NCBI GenBank assembly: GCA_030248135.1
Contig: JASANC010004792.1
Span: 39,169 to 103,168 of the forward strand
Direction of reading: 5' to 3'
Length of the DNA: 64,000 nucleotides
Source of the DNA: Theristus sp. LFF4_11
Lineage: Eukaryota; Nematoda; Chromadorea; Monhysterida; Xyalidae
In this document: positions 50,048-60,418 of the stretch, in pieces
Layout: every line of letters begins with the position of its first letter
How positions within the stretch are numbered: position 1 is the stretch's first letter
The notes under the pieces: generated by a model
Seen by the model: the letters and a program-made list of their open reading frames with translations, nothing else
Told to the model about the DNA's origin: nothing
The model's database searches: none
Position numbers and translations under genes: made by a program

Positions 50048-50513
50048 CCGTATTACCCCCATTAAACCCCCCCCACCATTAATCCCCCCCCCACCAATAA
50101 ACCCCCACCCCCCCCCGACCAGTTTCCGAATAATCCCCCCCCACAAAGAATCCCCCATGGGGGATTATTGGAGACCTGTTTGAAACACATACCCAGCGAA
50201 TTCAGTGGCTGGTTGCAGTGAAAATGATGAAATTGTGCTATTAAAGGCCCCAAATGGGTGAGTTAATAGTAATTTCATTACAAAAAGCTGTTATAAAAGG
50301 AAATTTCTATGTAGAGTAGAAGTTTCTGCGACTTTCTTGCCTGCCATGCAATGTATTTTTGCCATTTTTCAACAAACCCCCACCCCTAGATTTTTTTTGT
50401 AAATAAACCAAAAAAACCACCCCCACCAATTATCCCCCCCCACCAATAAACCCCCACCCCTAAAAGTCGCTGACGTATTAATCCCCCATGGGGGTTTATT
50501 GGGGGTAATACGG
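50048..50513. mobile_element. 466-bp member of the CCGTATTAC MITE family
   Basis: Flanked by TA at 50046-50047 and 50514-50515. Inverted ends begin CCGTATTACCCCCATTAA and match the right end over more than 20 bp. The interior has many C-runs (CCCCCCCC) near both ends, with the palindrome CCCCCATGGGGG twice. Termini match the 75-bp element in the deaminase exon, so this looks like a longer relative. Confidence 0.9.
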
Positions 50514-50750
50514 TACGTGTGCGTGTGCGTTTTCTAACCTCGCGCCGACATCGGACAACCGCAGATTAGGTTTAGGATCAGGAACCTGCAACGACTTTAT
50601 TGCAAGCAACACCTGACAGAAAATCCAAAAATCATTTTTTTGTAAATTTTCCAATATGAATCCCAACCCATCGTGGTTAATTCAGTAATGTACATGTGTA
50701 CTTTTTTTATTCCAACAGTGCTTCCATTCGATCACTGCGCGCGCATCGTG

Positions 50751-51500
50751 ATGTCACCGAAGACGGATGGGAACTCAGAGGGCGACTCAGTGCGAGCTCG
50801 GTGCACTTTACAATCGACAGGACGCCGTCGACGGACGAAGCGAATGAACAGCAGGTTTTTTTATAAAAAAACACGGATGCTGATTTTGTCAAAAGTTTGC
50901 CACACGACGAGATTGGCTGAGATTTTGAGACAACATCGTTTGGAATTCAAAGTGCAACCTCAAAATCAACGGCGAATTGAAGCTTCAAATGCCAAAGTGG
51001 CAGTATGTGAAACAAGCTATCCATTCAAGCGATCTGGACTGCCAAAGAGTGAATCCGGCAGAGTTTTTTCTGGGTGTCAATGGTTTATTTTCAATTGCGT
51101 AATTTTTTCCTTGACCGACCTGTTTTTTTTCAAAAGTTGGTCAACAACATGGAAACCACGAGTAACGACGAAACAACTCGTGACTTGAGAACACTCATTT
51201 CGGACGACAATTATTGGGAGCGAAAATACGGCATCCGAAATTATCGGCTCGATTTTCCAGCCGACTTCGACGAGCGTGAAACTCGCGATTTCGTTGAGTA
51301 CATTACCGATCCGAAACGGCCGTTCAAAAGTTTTGTGAGTGTTTTGGCGCTGCTTTTGATTCATTTTGTCATTTGCTGATTTTTGCGGTTGTATTTGAAA
51401 AAGGTTCGCGACATGAAATATTTTCCAGAAATGGAAATGGGATTACCGAAAAGAATTGATGCGAGCTGGCATTCGTTTGGCTGGCGCACAGAAACCATAA
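50751..51500 (+). CDS. Unrecognised three-exon gene, about 193 aa
   Basis: Model: 50751-51062, 51137-51334, 51429-51500, all phase 0, with a stop in exon 3 directly after a good acceptor. The product starts MSPKTDGNSEGDS, is basic in the middle (GRRRRTKR) and ends with an acidic, aromatic segment (DDNYWERKYGIRNYRLDF) and WKWDYRKELMRAGIRL. I do not recognise the family. There is no signal peptide or membrane helix. The 40 bp at 50855-50895 look intron-like but do not splice in frame, so exon 1 is uncertain. Exons 2 and 3 are the better-supported part. Confidence 0.4.
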
Positions 51501-52116
51501 AAAGGCTCCGCCGAAAATGATAGGAAACAGTTTGTTGTATGTTTTATCTTGTTTTGTCTTTGCGTTTGACTTTTTTTGAAAAAGTTTGCAAATAACGTCT
51601 TTTAGAAATGGAAATCGATTGAAAAAAGTCACGCTCATTTGGCATTTGTTTGGTTACAAAAACATACTGTGATCGCAGAAACTGATGCAGAAACTTCGTT
51701 TGAAGCTTTTTTCAAATCAAACAGATGTTTTGTGTTTGTTTTTTTGTCAATGGTGAAGGTGATAGCATCGGCTTTTACTGTTCACAATAAAAATCGAACC
51801 ATGAACGTCATTATGTTTGTATTTCAGACAAAGAGTCATTCATACTTTTATTTGAAACTCTCATAAAAACGTTTTATCACACACGATTTTCTAATAATTC
51901 CAAATTGTTTGCGTAAACCGTTTGCAATGCCGTCGTAAAAAGCGGCTTGTTTGCTGCAAATTCATGGATTCAAACAGCGTCAAAAGATGCACACAAGGCA
52001 CAAGCCTCATTTTCAAGAAATTTTCTAAACATACAAGTCACATTACAAGCTTTCATTTTGACTAACTATCTCCAAAATTGGAATCCGTTTTTGGTGTGAA
52101 ATTCACCTCTCCAATT

Positions 52117-54209
52117 ATGCATTACTGGGCCTCGGTAGTGCCTTTCTGCCTTTTTCTAGTCTTTATTGGCCTGAGCAACGTGCAAGCTTGCGTAACGATT
52201 TATTTCCATTGTAAGTGTGGATTATATCTGAAAAGAAATATCACTGCATAATTTTTTGAATATATTCAAAGTTTTGAATATTTTTCTCCAGCGGATGAAT
52301 GGCAGCAGAAAATGCCCGATTACACGTGCTGCTGCAAGCAGCGATTGCGTCGACGCGTACCAGCTTTTAGGTTGGGAAGACAATTTCGTAACAAAATTTA
52401 ACAAATATACACCTTCCCCATGTCTCATCAATGAGACAGTGTGTCAGGCCAGTGTGGTAGAACCGTGGTGAACTTGCCGCAAACATCTCCCGCAATGCGT
52501 GCTCATCGAATGGCAAAAAAATCCACCATTTTTCATTTGTCTCATACACTGTCGCACCTGTACAATATGTAAACTTGTAATCTCAGCTCGCAAAACTTGT
52601 TATCTTTTCTTCAGTCGGTGCAACTGAGCCGACGGTCACGGACGAGACGCAGTACGATCTCTGCGATGGCGTGAGTTGTTAGGGATTCTTGTTCTTTTGC
52701 AGTAATTTCGCAGTGGCCCTTGCGATGTGAAGGAACGGGAAGACATTTTACGTTCGCTTTTTGACCATTATTCGAGAAGTTTCAAAAAAGCGATGTTTCG
52801 TGCCTACCAAGATATAAAATATCCATCCGTGTGTCACTATCCCATCACACTGTACGTTTTCCATCCATCATTCTCCCAAAACGACTGTTCCCACCTTGCC
52901 CAGACCACCAATGATCTGTTCATTGGTCGCGTCGCGTGCGCATCGGGTTGCGCTCGCTTGCGGCGCCGTAGCCGATCACGCAGCTCGCCTGTTTGCCGTT
53001 GGTCAGGTCGCGAGCAAAGGCGAGAACGCCTCCGATTAGCACGTTCGCGTGCGAGTGCACTCATGCAGATGGGACGACGTGAGAGTGTGGTGGTGTTTTG
53101 GGAAAGTGAAAGTCAACCGAAGCCGATTAAAAATTTGTCTTTTTTTGATGTCTAGTGTTTCTTTCAATGATGAGTTGCAAACCGTATATTCACAGTTAAA
53201 AGTTTCATAATTTTGGGCCAGTTTTATAAAACGTAGCAGTTCAATAGTGCTATAATACACTACTGAGCGCCTGATGAATAAATTCTTGAACCAACAAGTT
53301 TCAATTTCCTCACTTCCACTTTGAAGAGCAGCCACCAGTGAATTTGTTTGTGTGACAAAAAACAGAACGTTGATGTTTCAGGATTTCATTGGTGTATTGT
53401 GGATTTATTCAAACGTGTCCGGACTAACGTGACGTCATTTTATTTAAAAACGCCCGTTTGTCAAAGTACAGGCACTAAAATTTCAGTTTGGTGTGACTGA
53501 TATGACATTCACCATTTGTTTACGGAAGAAATCGGCTAAACGGATAGTCTGGTTTGTTGTGAACGACAAGCGCATGTTTTGTGGCACATGGCGTCATTTC
53601 AGTGGGACACGTTTAAAAATAGGCCATAGCACTATATTGGACTACTAAGCTTTCATAAAACTGGCCCTTGTGTATGAATAAAAATGTGTTTTTTTTCGCT
53701 CAGCTGTTCGTACTCGCAACCGTGGGACCAGATCGAGACCAGCTACGAGATGGCCTGTGTGCCGAGTAACGCGACGAATTCCACGCAGACTGGAGCAACT
53801 GGAGCCACTGGAGCAACTGGAGTAACTGAGTTTCTGGGGTCACCCAGGGTGCTACAAGCGGGGGGTGGTGGCCAGGTGCGAAAACTTGATGAAAAAAGCA
53901 AAATATATGATTCTCACAGGAGAAAACTTTCAACTCCCCAAAAATCTATGAATGCTAACTGCATTCATTGATTTTTTTTTGAAATTGTTAGTTTTAGCTG
54001 GGGTGGGTGCTTAGGGGTTGAAATGGTGCGAATCGTAGTCCGCAATTATTTTTGAAACAGGGCCCAACAACTGCCGGAGGTGGCGGACCGTCAGGGGCGC
54101 CCGCTAGGCGGTACAGCAGTGACCGGGGCGCCCTCTGGCGGAACCACAGGCGGGCAAATGACAACGGACGCGCAGACCGCAACAACGGCGGCTGTTGTGG
54201 TGACTACTT
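52117..54209 (+). CDS. Secreted protein with Thr/Gly-rich tail, model tentative
   Basis: Exon 1 (52117-52210) is convincing: MHYWASVVPFCLFLVFIGL is a signal peptide, probably cleaved near NVQA|C, followed by a GTAAGT donor. Exon 2 starts at 52292 and contains a Cys cluster (DYTCCCKQRL). Further coding-like stretches lie at about 52615-52672, 52714-52850, 53701-53877 (CSYSQPWDQIETSYEMAC, then GATGATGATG) and 54061-54209 (GGTAVTGAPSGGTTGG, ending VVVTT). Junctions between exons 2 and 4 are ambiguous and the last exon seems to need a one-base shift. The CSYSQPW stretch faintly resembles the second CAP-domain motif, too weak for a family call. An intron holds the element at 53215-53667. Confidence 0.4.
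53215..53667. mobile_element. Foldback MITE with GGGCCAGTTTTAT ends
   Basis: 453 bp whose two ends form an imperfect inverted repeat of about 45 bp: GGGCCAGTTTTATAAAA on the left, GGGCCAGTTTTATGAAAG as reverse complement of the right, followed by matching AGTGCTATA blocks. The terminus is shared with the right border of the nest near 48724. It has no coding capacity. Confidence 0.75.
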
Positions 54210-55764
54210 GAGGACAAATATGGATTCCTTCTGTGTTGTCATTATGCTTTTTAGCGCGTTTTATCACTCGGTCAATTCGGTCGATAAACCGATAAACTGG
54301 ATTTGTCTTTGTCATTGTGAACAGCACTTTTTTGCATATTTGCAAAACATGTTTGCATTGTTAACAACAACAAATACAGTGAATACAGTAACACCAAACG
54401 CTTATGTTCATTATCAGAATCAAGAGGTTTTTCGCACGGGCTCACAAATATCCCACATGTGTCTCATCTATTGAAAATGTTTATGATGAAATGGATAACC
54501 GAACCGTAAAAGCTGACGAAAATAAAATTTTAAATTTTTCAAGACACATGATGAATTGTTTAGAAAAAATGTTTTTTTCTACATAGAAACACACGAAAGT
54601 GTCACTTGTTACACCGTTGTCACTGTTCAAATCGGAACGTGCCGTGTCTATTTTCTAACAAAGCCGAAGATGTCATCACCAAGTTTCTGCGCAACCAATG
54701 CTCTAGCTCAATATATATTTCACCATACATCCAAGAAGCAAAAACAGAATAATCCGAAAAAAAGGTTGGAAGCAAATCTGAAATACATCACATAACAACA
54801 GACGCGCTCGCGTCACTACACACAATCGAGAGATGGATGTGAAAACTGGCTTTTTGGTGTATCCTTAGAAATCTGTGTATTTGCTTCGCGGAAAAACATC
54901 GCAACGGCCAAACTTTTTCTTCGTTAACCTGCCACTCCGCTTCTTCTGGCGCGAATGATTGGTATAACCGAAAGTTTTCCCCAGCCCCAACACACAAAAC
55001 GCCAAAGTGACTATGCACGCACATTCAGATGTCTTGCGAAATAATGGCAAACGCGCGCGCGCATATTCTGCCATTTCGACGTTATAGCCGTTTCGTATTT
55101 TATCGTTTGTCGCGCTATCGACACAAGTCCGTTAAAACTCTGTTTTTTTAACAACAACGACTGACAAATTTTTCTCCAATAAAAAACGGTCCTCGCAAAT
55201 GCTGCGAACATTCGTAGTTTAGTTTTATCTTCCAGTTTCGTTATTTTTCGGTTTTTGGCATTTATTTCATTTTGGCATTTTATGATGGTTTAATTCCTCA
55301 AATTTCGTGCTTTTTTCTCAAAACCTCAAAACTAACGATCAAGCTGTGGAATGGAAATGATCTTTATCACCTTTTAAATTCCAATAAAAATGAAAGTTCA
55401 ACAAAAATGCTCAACATGCTGGCGAGCATCATCTCAAAAGCTGAAAAGTGCAGACGGTTGTAGTCATGTCAAAAATGGTGTCGAAGAAGTGTCTGGTGTC
55501 TTGTCCACCTACCTGGGCGTCCTGAACGGGCTCAGTGTTTCAAAACAATCACATCAGCCAAACATCGAGTGTTGTGTTTTACATTTCATTTTCGGGACAT
55601 CACACGGGACAAGATGCATGCGGACAGGACATCGGACACCTGTTTTGACACCTTTTTTGCCCCATGTGCCCATTCCGTTCATGTTCCGTTTGTACAGGAA
55701 GAAAGAAAAACAACTCAAGTGTGACCTTCAAAAAAAACAAAAAAAACACCATCGCAACCCGAAA
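54210..55764. other. Intergenic, upstream of the first K2P gene
   Basis: No gene is supported. It contains copy c of the GTGTCC-rich foldback MITE (55439-55660), ending about 100 bp before the K2P start codon, and GCGCGCGC near 55050. Confidence 0.55.
55439..55660. mobile_element. GTGTCC-rich foldback MITE, copy c
   Basis: Starts AGCTGAAAAGTGCAGAC and ends ACACCTTTTTT, with internal GGTGTCTTGTCC and GGACAGGACATCGGACACC blocks matching copies at 3556-3740 and 8519-8881. Ends are more degraded than in the other copies. It occupies the presumptive promoter or 5' UTR of the first K2P gene. Confidence 0.6.
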
Positions 55765-58700
55765 ATGACGCCGAACCCGGAGCACCCCGACGAGCAGCAG
55801 CCGCATTCGGGCGGCGACGATGAAGACGAACAACAGCCGTTGATGGACGTTGCGCCTTCGATCGCCGACGCGCCTAATCCGGCGCCCGACGAGGATACCG
55901 GCGCTTCGGACGAGGAGCGACGCATGAGAAACAAGAGCTGGATCGAGCGAACGTGGATGCGCTGCCAGGAGATGGGCGTGCAGAAGACGATCTGGTGGAT
56001 ATTCATTTGTATCATGTATCAGGTCATCGGCGCTTGGATCTACATGGCCATCGAAGGTGAGGTGATTTATTGACAGGAGCAAGGAAAGAGCAATGAGTTG
56101 ACCCGAGGAGCAGTGACAGGAGTGGAGTGTGTCCCAAGGAACGCAGAAAGAGAATGTGAACCAAAGAAGTCAACAGAATGTTCACCAAACCGTGTATTTT
56201 GTACAAACGTAAAAAATTATTGATTGGTCAACAGTCTGTTGACCCATTTTTCTGATCCGTGAAGCCGTGATTCTTGTTTTTACTCTTAGTATCTTTAAAA
56301 ATCCGAATTGCTATTGCGAAATTCTGCTCTCTTTCGAAATCGAGCGCGAACACAGGAAATACAGTACAAACTAATCTGCCTCAGCCAAACACCGCTAGGT
56401 CGAAAGGAGAGTTATTCGCATTTTGCAGGCCCGGTCGACAACGTGGTTCGACTGACGAACTTCCACAAGAAAGCGGATCTGTTGCGAAATCGCACCGTCT
56501 GGATGGACGACCTCATTGACAACGTGATCACAATCAGCGACCAAAACCTCCCATTAAATGTTCGTTCCGAATCTTGGGCTATTAACTGTTTTTGGTGTTG
56601 TGGAGCGGGACGGAATTCCATTTGAACTGCATATGCGTTTTGAACCGCCAACTGCAGAATTCCATTTGAATTGTATAAGCTTTTTGAACGGACAATTCAA
56701 CCCGCCATCAATTTGCAGCAAAGCAACCAGCAATACCGCACACTGATCGAGGAGTATGAGAAGTCAATGAACTACACGATCGTTGAGCCGATCCTGCGCA
56801 AGGAGGGGTGGTCCTGGTTGAACGCGGCGTTCTTCTGTTGCAGTCTCTATACGAGCATCGGTTAGATTGATAGATATTTAGATACCGCCGTTACTTTATT
56901 GTGAATAAACCCCATGTGAACTGTTTAGCAACTCCACACCAATATCGCCACCTTTTTTTGAACGTAAAACGTGACCGGAGCTTGAATATCAGAGCAGTTT
57001 TGAGTGCACGAACCTGCGCATTTTTTGTTGCAGCCTCACTTCAGTTGCCCATGTTTCTTTATGTCGAGAATTTTCGGTTCAATATTTCAGAATCAGTTTG
57101 TTTAAATGTTCATTTGCTGCCTGAAGTGGCCTACAAAGTATTTTTTTATTAAAATGTACAGGTTTCGGCAACCGTCTGTACCCGCAGACGACCAGCGGCC
57201 GTGTGATCACCATGATCTATTCGTTCATCACGGTGCCGTTGGTGCTGATGATGACGAGCGACCTCGGATTGATTGTATACGAATGTACGTCTGGAAAAAT
57301 GGATTGATTTTTAAAGGCGGTTTTGGTAATCCATTCCGGAAAAACACATCCGGAAAAAACACCATGCTTGACTTGCACTGCAACAGTTCTGTTCCCGCTG
57401 CGATGTCCCCCTATGATTTCTGTTCACTCGTTTTTCAGGGATCTACTGGTGCTGGTGGCAGGTGATGTGTCGATGGCGAAAGAACAAAAAGGAGGAATTC
57501 ACCGAAGATCAACTCCGGGCGTTTCGAACGAGCGAATACACGGAGCTGTACAAAAAGGAACTGGCGACGTTTCCAGTTCTACTGGGCATCATGATGTCCG
57601 TGTTCAGTCTCGCGCTCAGCTCGGCGCTTGTGCAGTTTTATGAAGAAGACTGGACGTATTTTGATGCGAACTATTACTTTGTGACCAGTTTCCTGTTAAT
57701 TGGTGAGATAACGCTTTTTTATCTTTTCTTTTAGTTCTGTGACTGAGTGGTGCTTGCATGTAGCAAGGAAACTTTGGTTCATACTTTGTGTGGCAATTCA
57801 AATTAGCCCAAGTGACCCAGTCGTATTTTGACGATTCGAGTCACAAACGTCAAAAGAAAATCAGTTTCATGCTTGATGCGTGAATTCCAAACAGTCCTGG
57901 TGACTCAAAACGATGTTTCAGGAACATGGTTCACTTCATCAATTTTGAATTCCCGCGCATCAAGCATGAAACTGTTTTATCTTTGTGCGCGCATTGAGTG
58001 CGCAGTATGAAAACAAAAGATAAACAATAAAAAGTGCTCATAGCTGTGAAAGGATCTTGGATATTGTAAAGTATGAATGCATGAAATGACGTCAATTTCT
58101 TCACCATGATTCCGATTTTACAGGCTTGGGTGATCTGACACCATCGGCGCCGGACAAGGCGCCCGAATACACGTTGATCCCGCACATAATACTGCTGATA
58201 TTCTCGATCACGTTCATCGGCCTGTTTCAGCACGTGCTCTCGCGACGAATCGAACTGGCATACGTCAGCATCGGTTACGCCATTCATATGGAGTTTCGCA
58301 CGAGATTGGTTGGTGTCATCATTTTGTGTTTATATCAAAAAACAAATGGAAATATTGGTTGCATTCAAACTTGGAAACATGGAATTCCGTTATTTCTACC
58401 ATTACTGCACTATCGTATTGTAATTGACTGAATTGGCCATCCGTTCTCGATTGCTGAAAAATATCCCAAATTTACCCATTTTCAGGTGGAGCCAGACATC
58501 AGCACGATGAAGTCCAACCAAGGACCGGTCGCCGAGTTGGCCCAAATCGACCTGATTGCGCGCAAGTTGAACTCCGCCTTCTACTATTCCTCGATGGACA
58601 GTAGCCGTCGGAAATTGCTGCACGAGACGTGGCACATGAAGGCGAATCGAAAGGACGCGAATCCGCAGACGAATCTACCAAAAAGAGATGTCGCCTGTCA

Positions 58701-58830
58701 GCATCTGATGAATGTGGAAGACGAGAAGGACATTTACGCGTTCGGCGACGATCTGGGCGAGGAGCCGCCGCCACCGAAAAAGATCGAAGCGCCCGACCTC
58801 CGACCGTACGTCTATAAAGTGTTCGATTAG
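55765..58830 (+). CDS. Two-pore-domain (K2P/TWK) potassium channel 1
   Basis: A leak K+ channel subunit of 493 aa; two subunits make a pore. Exons: 55765-56056, 56429-56559, 56719-56860, 57162-57284, 57439-57702, 58124-58308, 58486-58830, all phases consistent. Order: acidic N-terminus, TM1 (WWIFICIMYQVIGAWIYMAI), extracellular cap with an NRT glycosylation site, pore loop 1 ending SIGFG, TM2, cytoplasmic loop (MCRWRKNKKEEF), TM3, pore loop 2 ending LIGLGD, TM4 and a long C-terminus. Introns split the filter glycine codon in both pore loops, as is typical of K2P genes. Pore 2 has Leu where Thr is expected. Another in-frame ATG exists upstream of 55765. The neighbour at 60419 is a tandem paralogue with identical sizes for exons 2-7. 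Confidence 0.93.
56640..56710. repeat. Short duplication in K2P-1 intron 2
   Basis: GAATTCCATTTGAA(C/T)TG followed by a TTTTTGAAC block occurs twice about 45 bp apart, at roughly 56613-56647 and 56658-56694, making up much of the 159-bp intron. Confidence 0.4.
57862..57974. mobile_element. 113-bp foldback element in K2P-1 intron 5
   Basis: CAGTTTCATGCTTGATGCG at the left is exactly repeated in reverse complement at the right end, and the arms extend to about 30 bp with mismatches (GAATTCC blocks). The loop is about 50 bp. It resembles a very small MITE. Flanks AAAAT / TTTTAT give no firm duplication. Confidence 0.7.
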
Positions 58831-60418
58831 TCCGCGTAAATTGTTGTCGCATCGTTATTGAACAATGTTGTGCAGCATTACACGCAGCAGCGCTTCAGGA
58901 ATGAACCCAGGTACTGAACAAGCTGTCATTTGCGTTTGTTAATGAACTGCATAACAGGCGTCTTAGAAACGTGTATTTCGCGAATTGTTAATTTTTTCGC
59001 TTATTGCTTTTTTGTTGGCATTTTTATTTCAAGTGAGTCTGTACACCAAAGATCTGTGTCGTACCTACTTGATTGCTTATGTAGTCTAATGATTTCGTGT
59101 CATTCAACAACATTTTCCGCTTAACTTGACACAACAGTTTCTCGAAAAAACAAACAATCGCTCGCTTATATATCAAAAACTTTTTAGTTTTGTTTCGCCC
59201 AAATACTGGTAAAATTTATGCACCAACTTTTCACGTTTCTGTCATTGAATTTGGTCCGTAGCGGATCGATTTATAAGCATATTTGATGATTGTTCATTTT
59301 CTTAATTTATGAACCTAAAAAGTTCATATACGTATTGTATTTACATATTGTGCTTTTGTGTACAACAATAAATAAATTTCTGTGACGCATCTCTCACCTA
59401 TGGCTCAACTCTATTTTATGCTTTGTTTTTCATTTTATTTTGTGAGCTGCATTCACACACACAGTAGTGGCAGAATATGTTCGTTGCTGTCCGTAGTTGC
59501 ACTTACACAGCATAAAATCGTGCATTTGCAAAAAGCCAGCTAGCAGTGAAGCTCTGAAAGTAACACAGAGTCTTTATTTTCTATCGTTTCTCACCAAACC
59601 GTATTGCGTTGAGGTAATGTCGTGCAGAAAGTAACAGTATCTGCAGTAATATTTGCTTGAGGGGAAACGCAAAGTGTACATACCGCGCTAAATTTTTTGT
59701 TTTTTCTTTCTCCGAATGTAATAAAAACTATGAAGCTACAGATAATGTGTGTCTTGCGCTTCCTGAAACTGGCAATTTTTCGAGAACCGTTCAAAAACTA
59801 CAAGTGACGGCTGAGTCTTTGTCTTTTTCATCGGCACCACCTGTGTTGTTTTTTGTTGGGAAGTTTTTGTTGGTCACCAAAGGAGTTTTGGACGCATTCA
59901 TTAATCGCTTTTTGTTTTCGTACCGTCATTTGACAGCATTATTTATCATCGTATTGTTTGACCTTTAAATTTTGCATGCTAAATATTTGTTGAACTAGGT
60001 ATATTTTATAATTTTACAAATTTCTTACTATTTTACAACAATCAACAAAATCTCCTTGTTTCCCTGATTCGAGTGAAATTTGTGACTTGAGTTTCAACTC
60101 GTGAAAAATTGAAAAATCTGTTTTTTCAAAAAGGGGACAGCTGAAAATTAGCGTGTCAAATAACAAAAATATTTTATTCTTTGTCAGACAGACCTTTTGT
60201 TTTGCTTTGAAGATTACATTTCACGTGCGTCACTCTAAAATGAAAGAGATGAAATCACTTTTTCACTTGGTTCAAAAAACGTTTGACAGTTGAAGTGAAA
60301 TGACTGCGGTTCATTCTCACTTATGTCTTGACTAAGCGTAACGCCAAAAAATATTTTAAAGCAATTTCTTCTTGAACTTTTTCAGTTCGTTTTGCAAAAG
60401 TATTAAGGTCAACGAAGC
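58831..60418. other. Intergenic between tandem K2P genes
   Basis: No exon is recognisable. It contains the poly(A) signal cluster at 59367-59376 for the upstream gene and otherwise AT-rich DNA. Confidence 0.6.
59367..59376 (+). terminator. Overlapping AATAAA poly(A) signals, K2P-1
   Basis: AATAAATAAA lies about 540 bases after the K2P-1 stop codon, and no canonical signal was noticed nearer. This is the likely 3' end of that transcript. Confidence 0.5.

Larger units (their letters stand above)
46884..50750. other. Transposon-dominated region upstream of the deaminase
   Basis: No gene is supported. From 46958 to about 48724 it is a nest of elements, then ordinary AT-rich DNA with no recognisable exon to 50047, then another TA-flanked element to 50513. 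The deaminase promoter must lie within the first 75 bp, inside the nest, or beyond it. Confidence 0.6.

Noticed and set aside
52837..53064. CAP/SCP domain in the 52-54 kb gene
   Set aside because: HLAQTTND...VACA and CSYSQPW loosely recall CAP motifs, but the frames between them are Arg/Ser-rich off-frame sequence and a strong acceptor at 52900-52901 contradicts the first motif.
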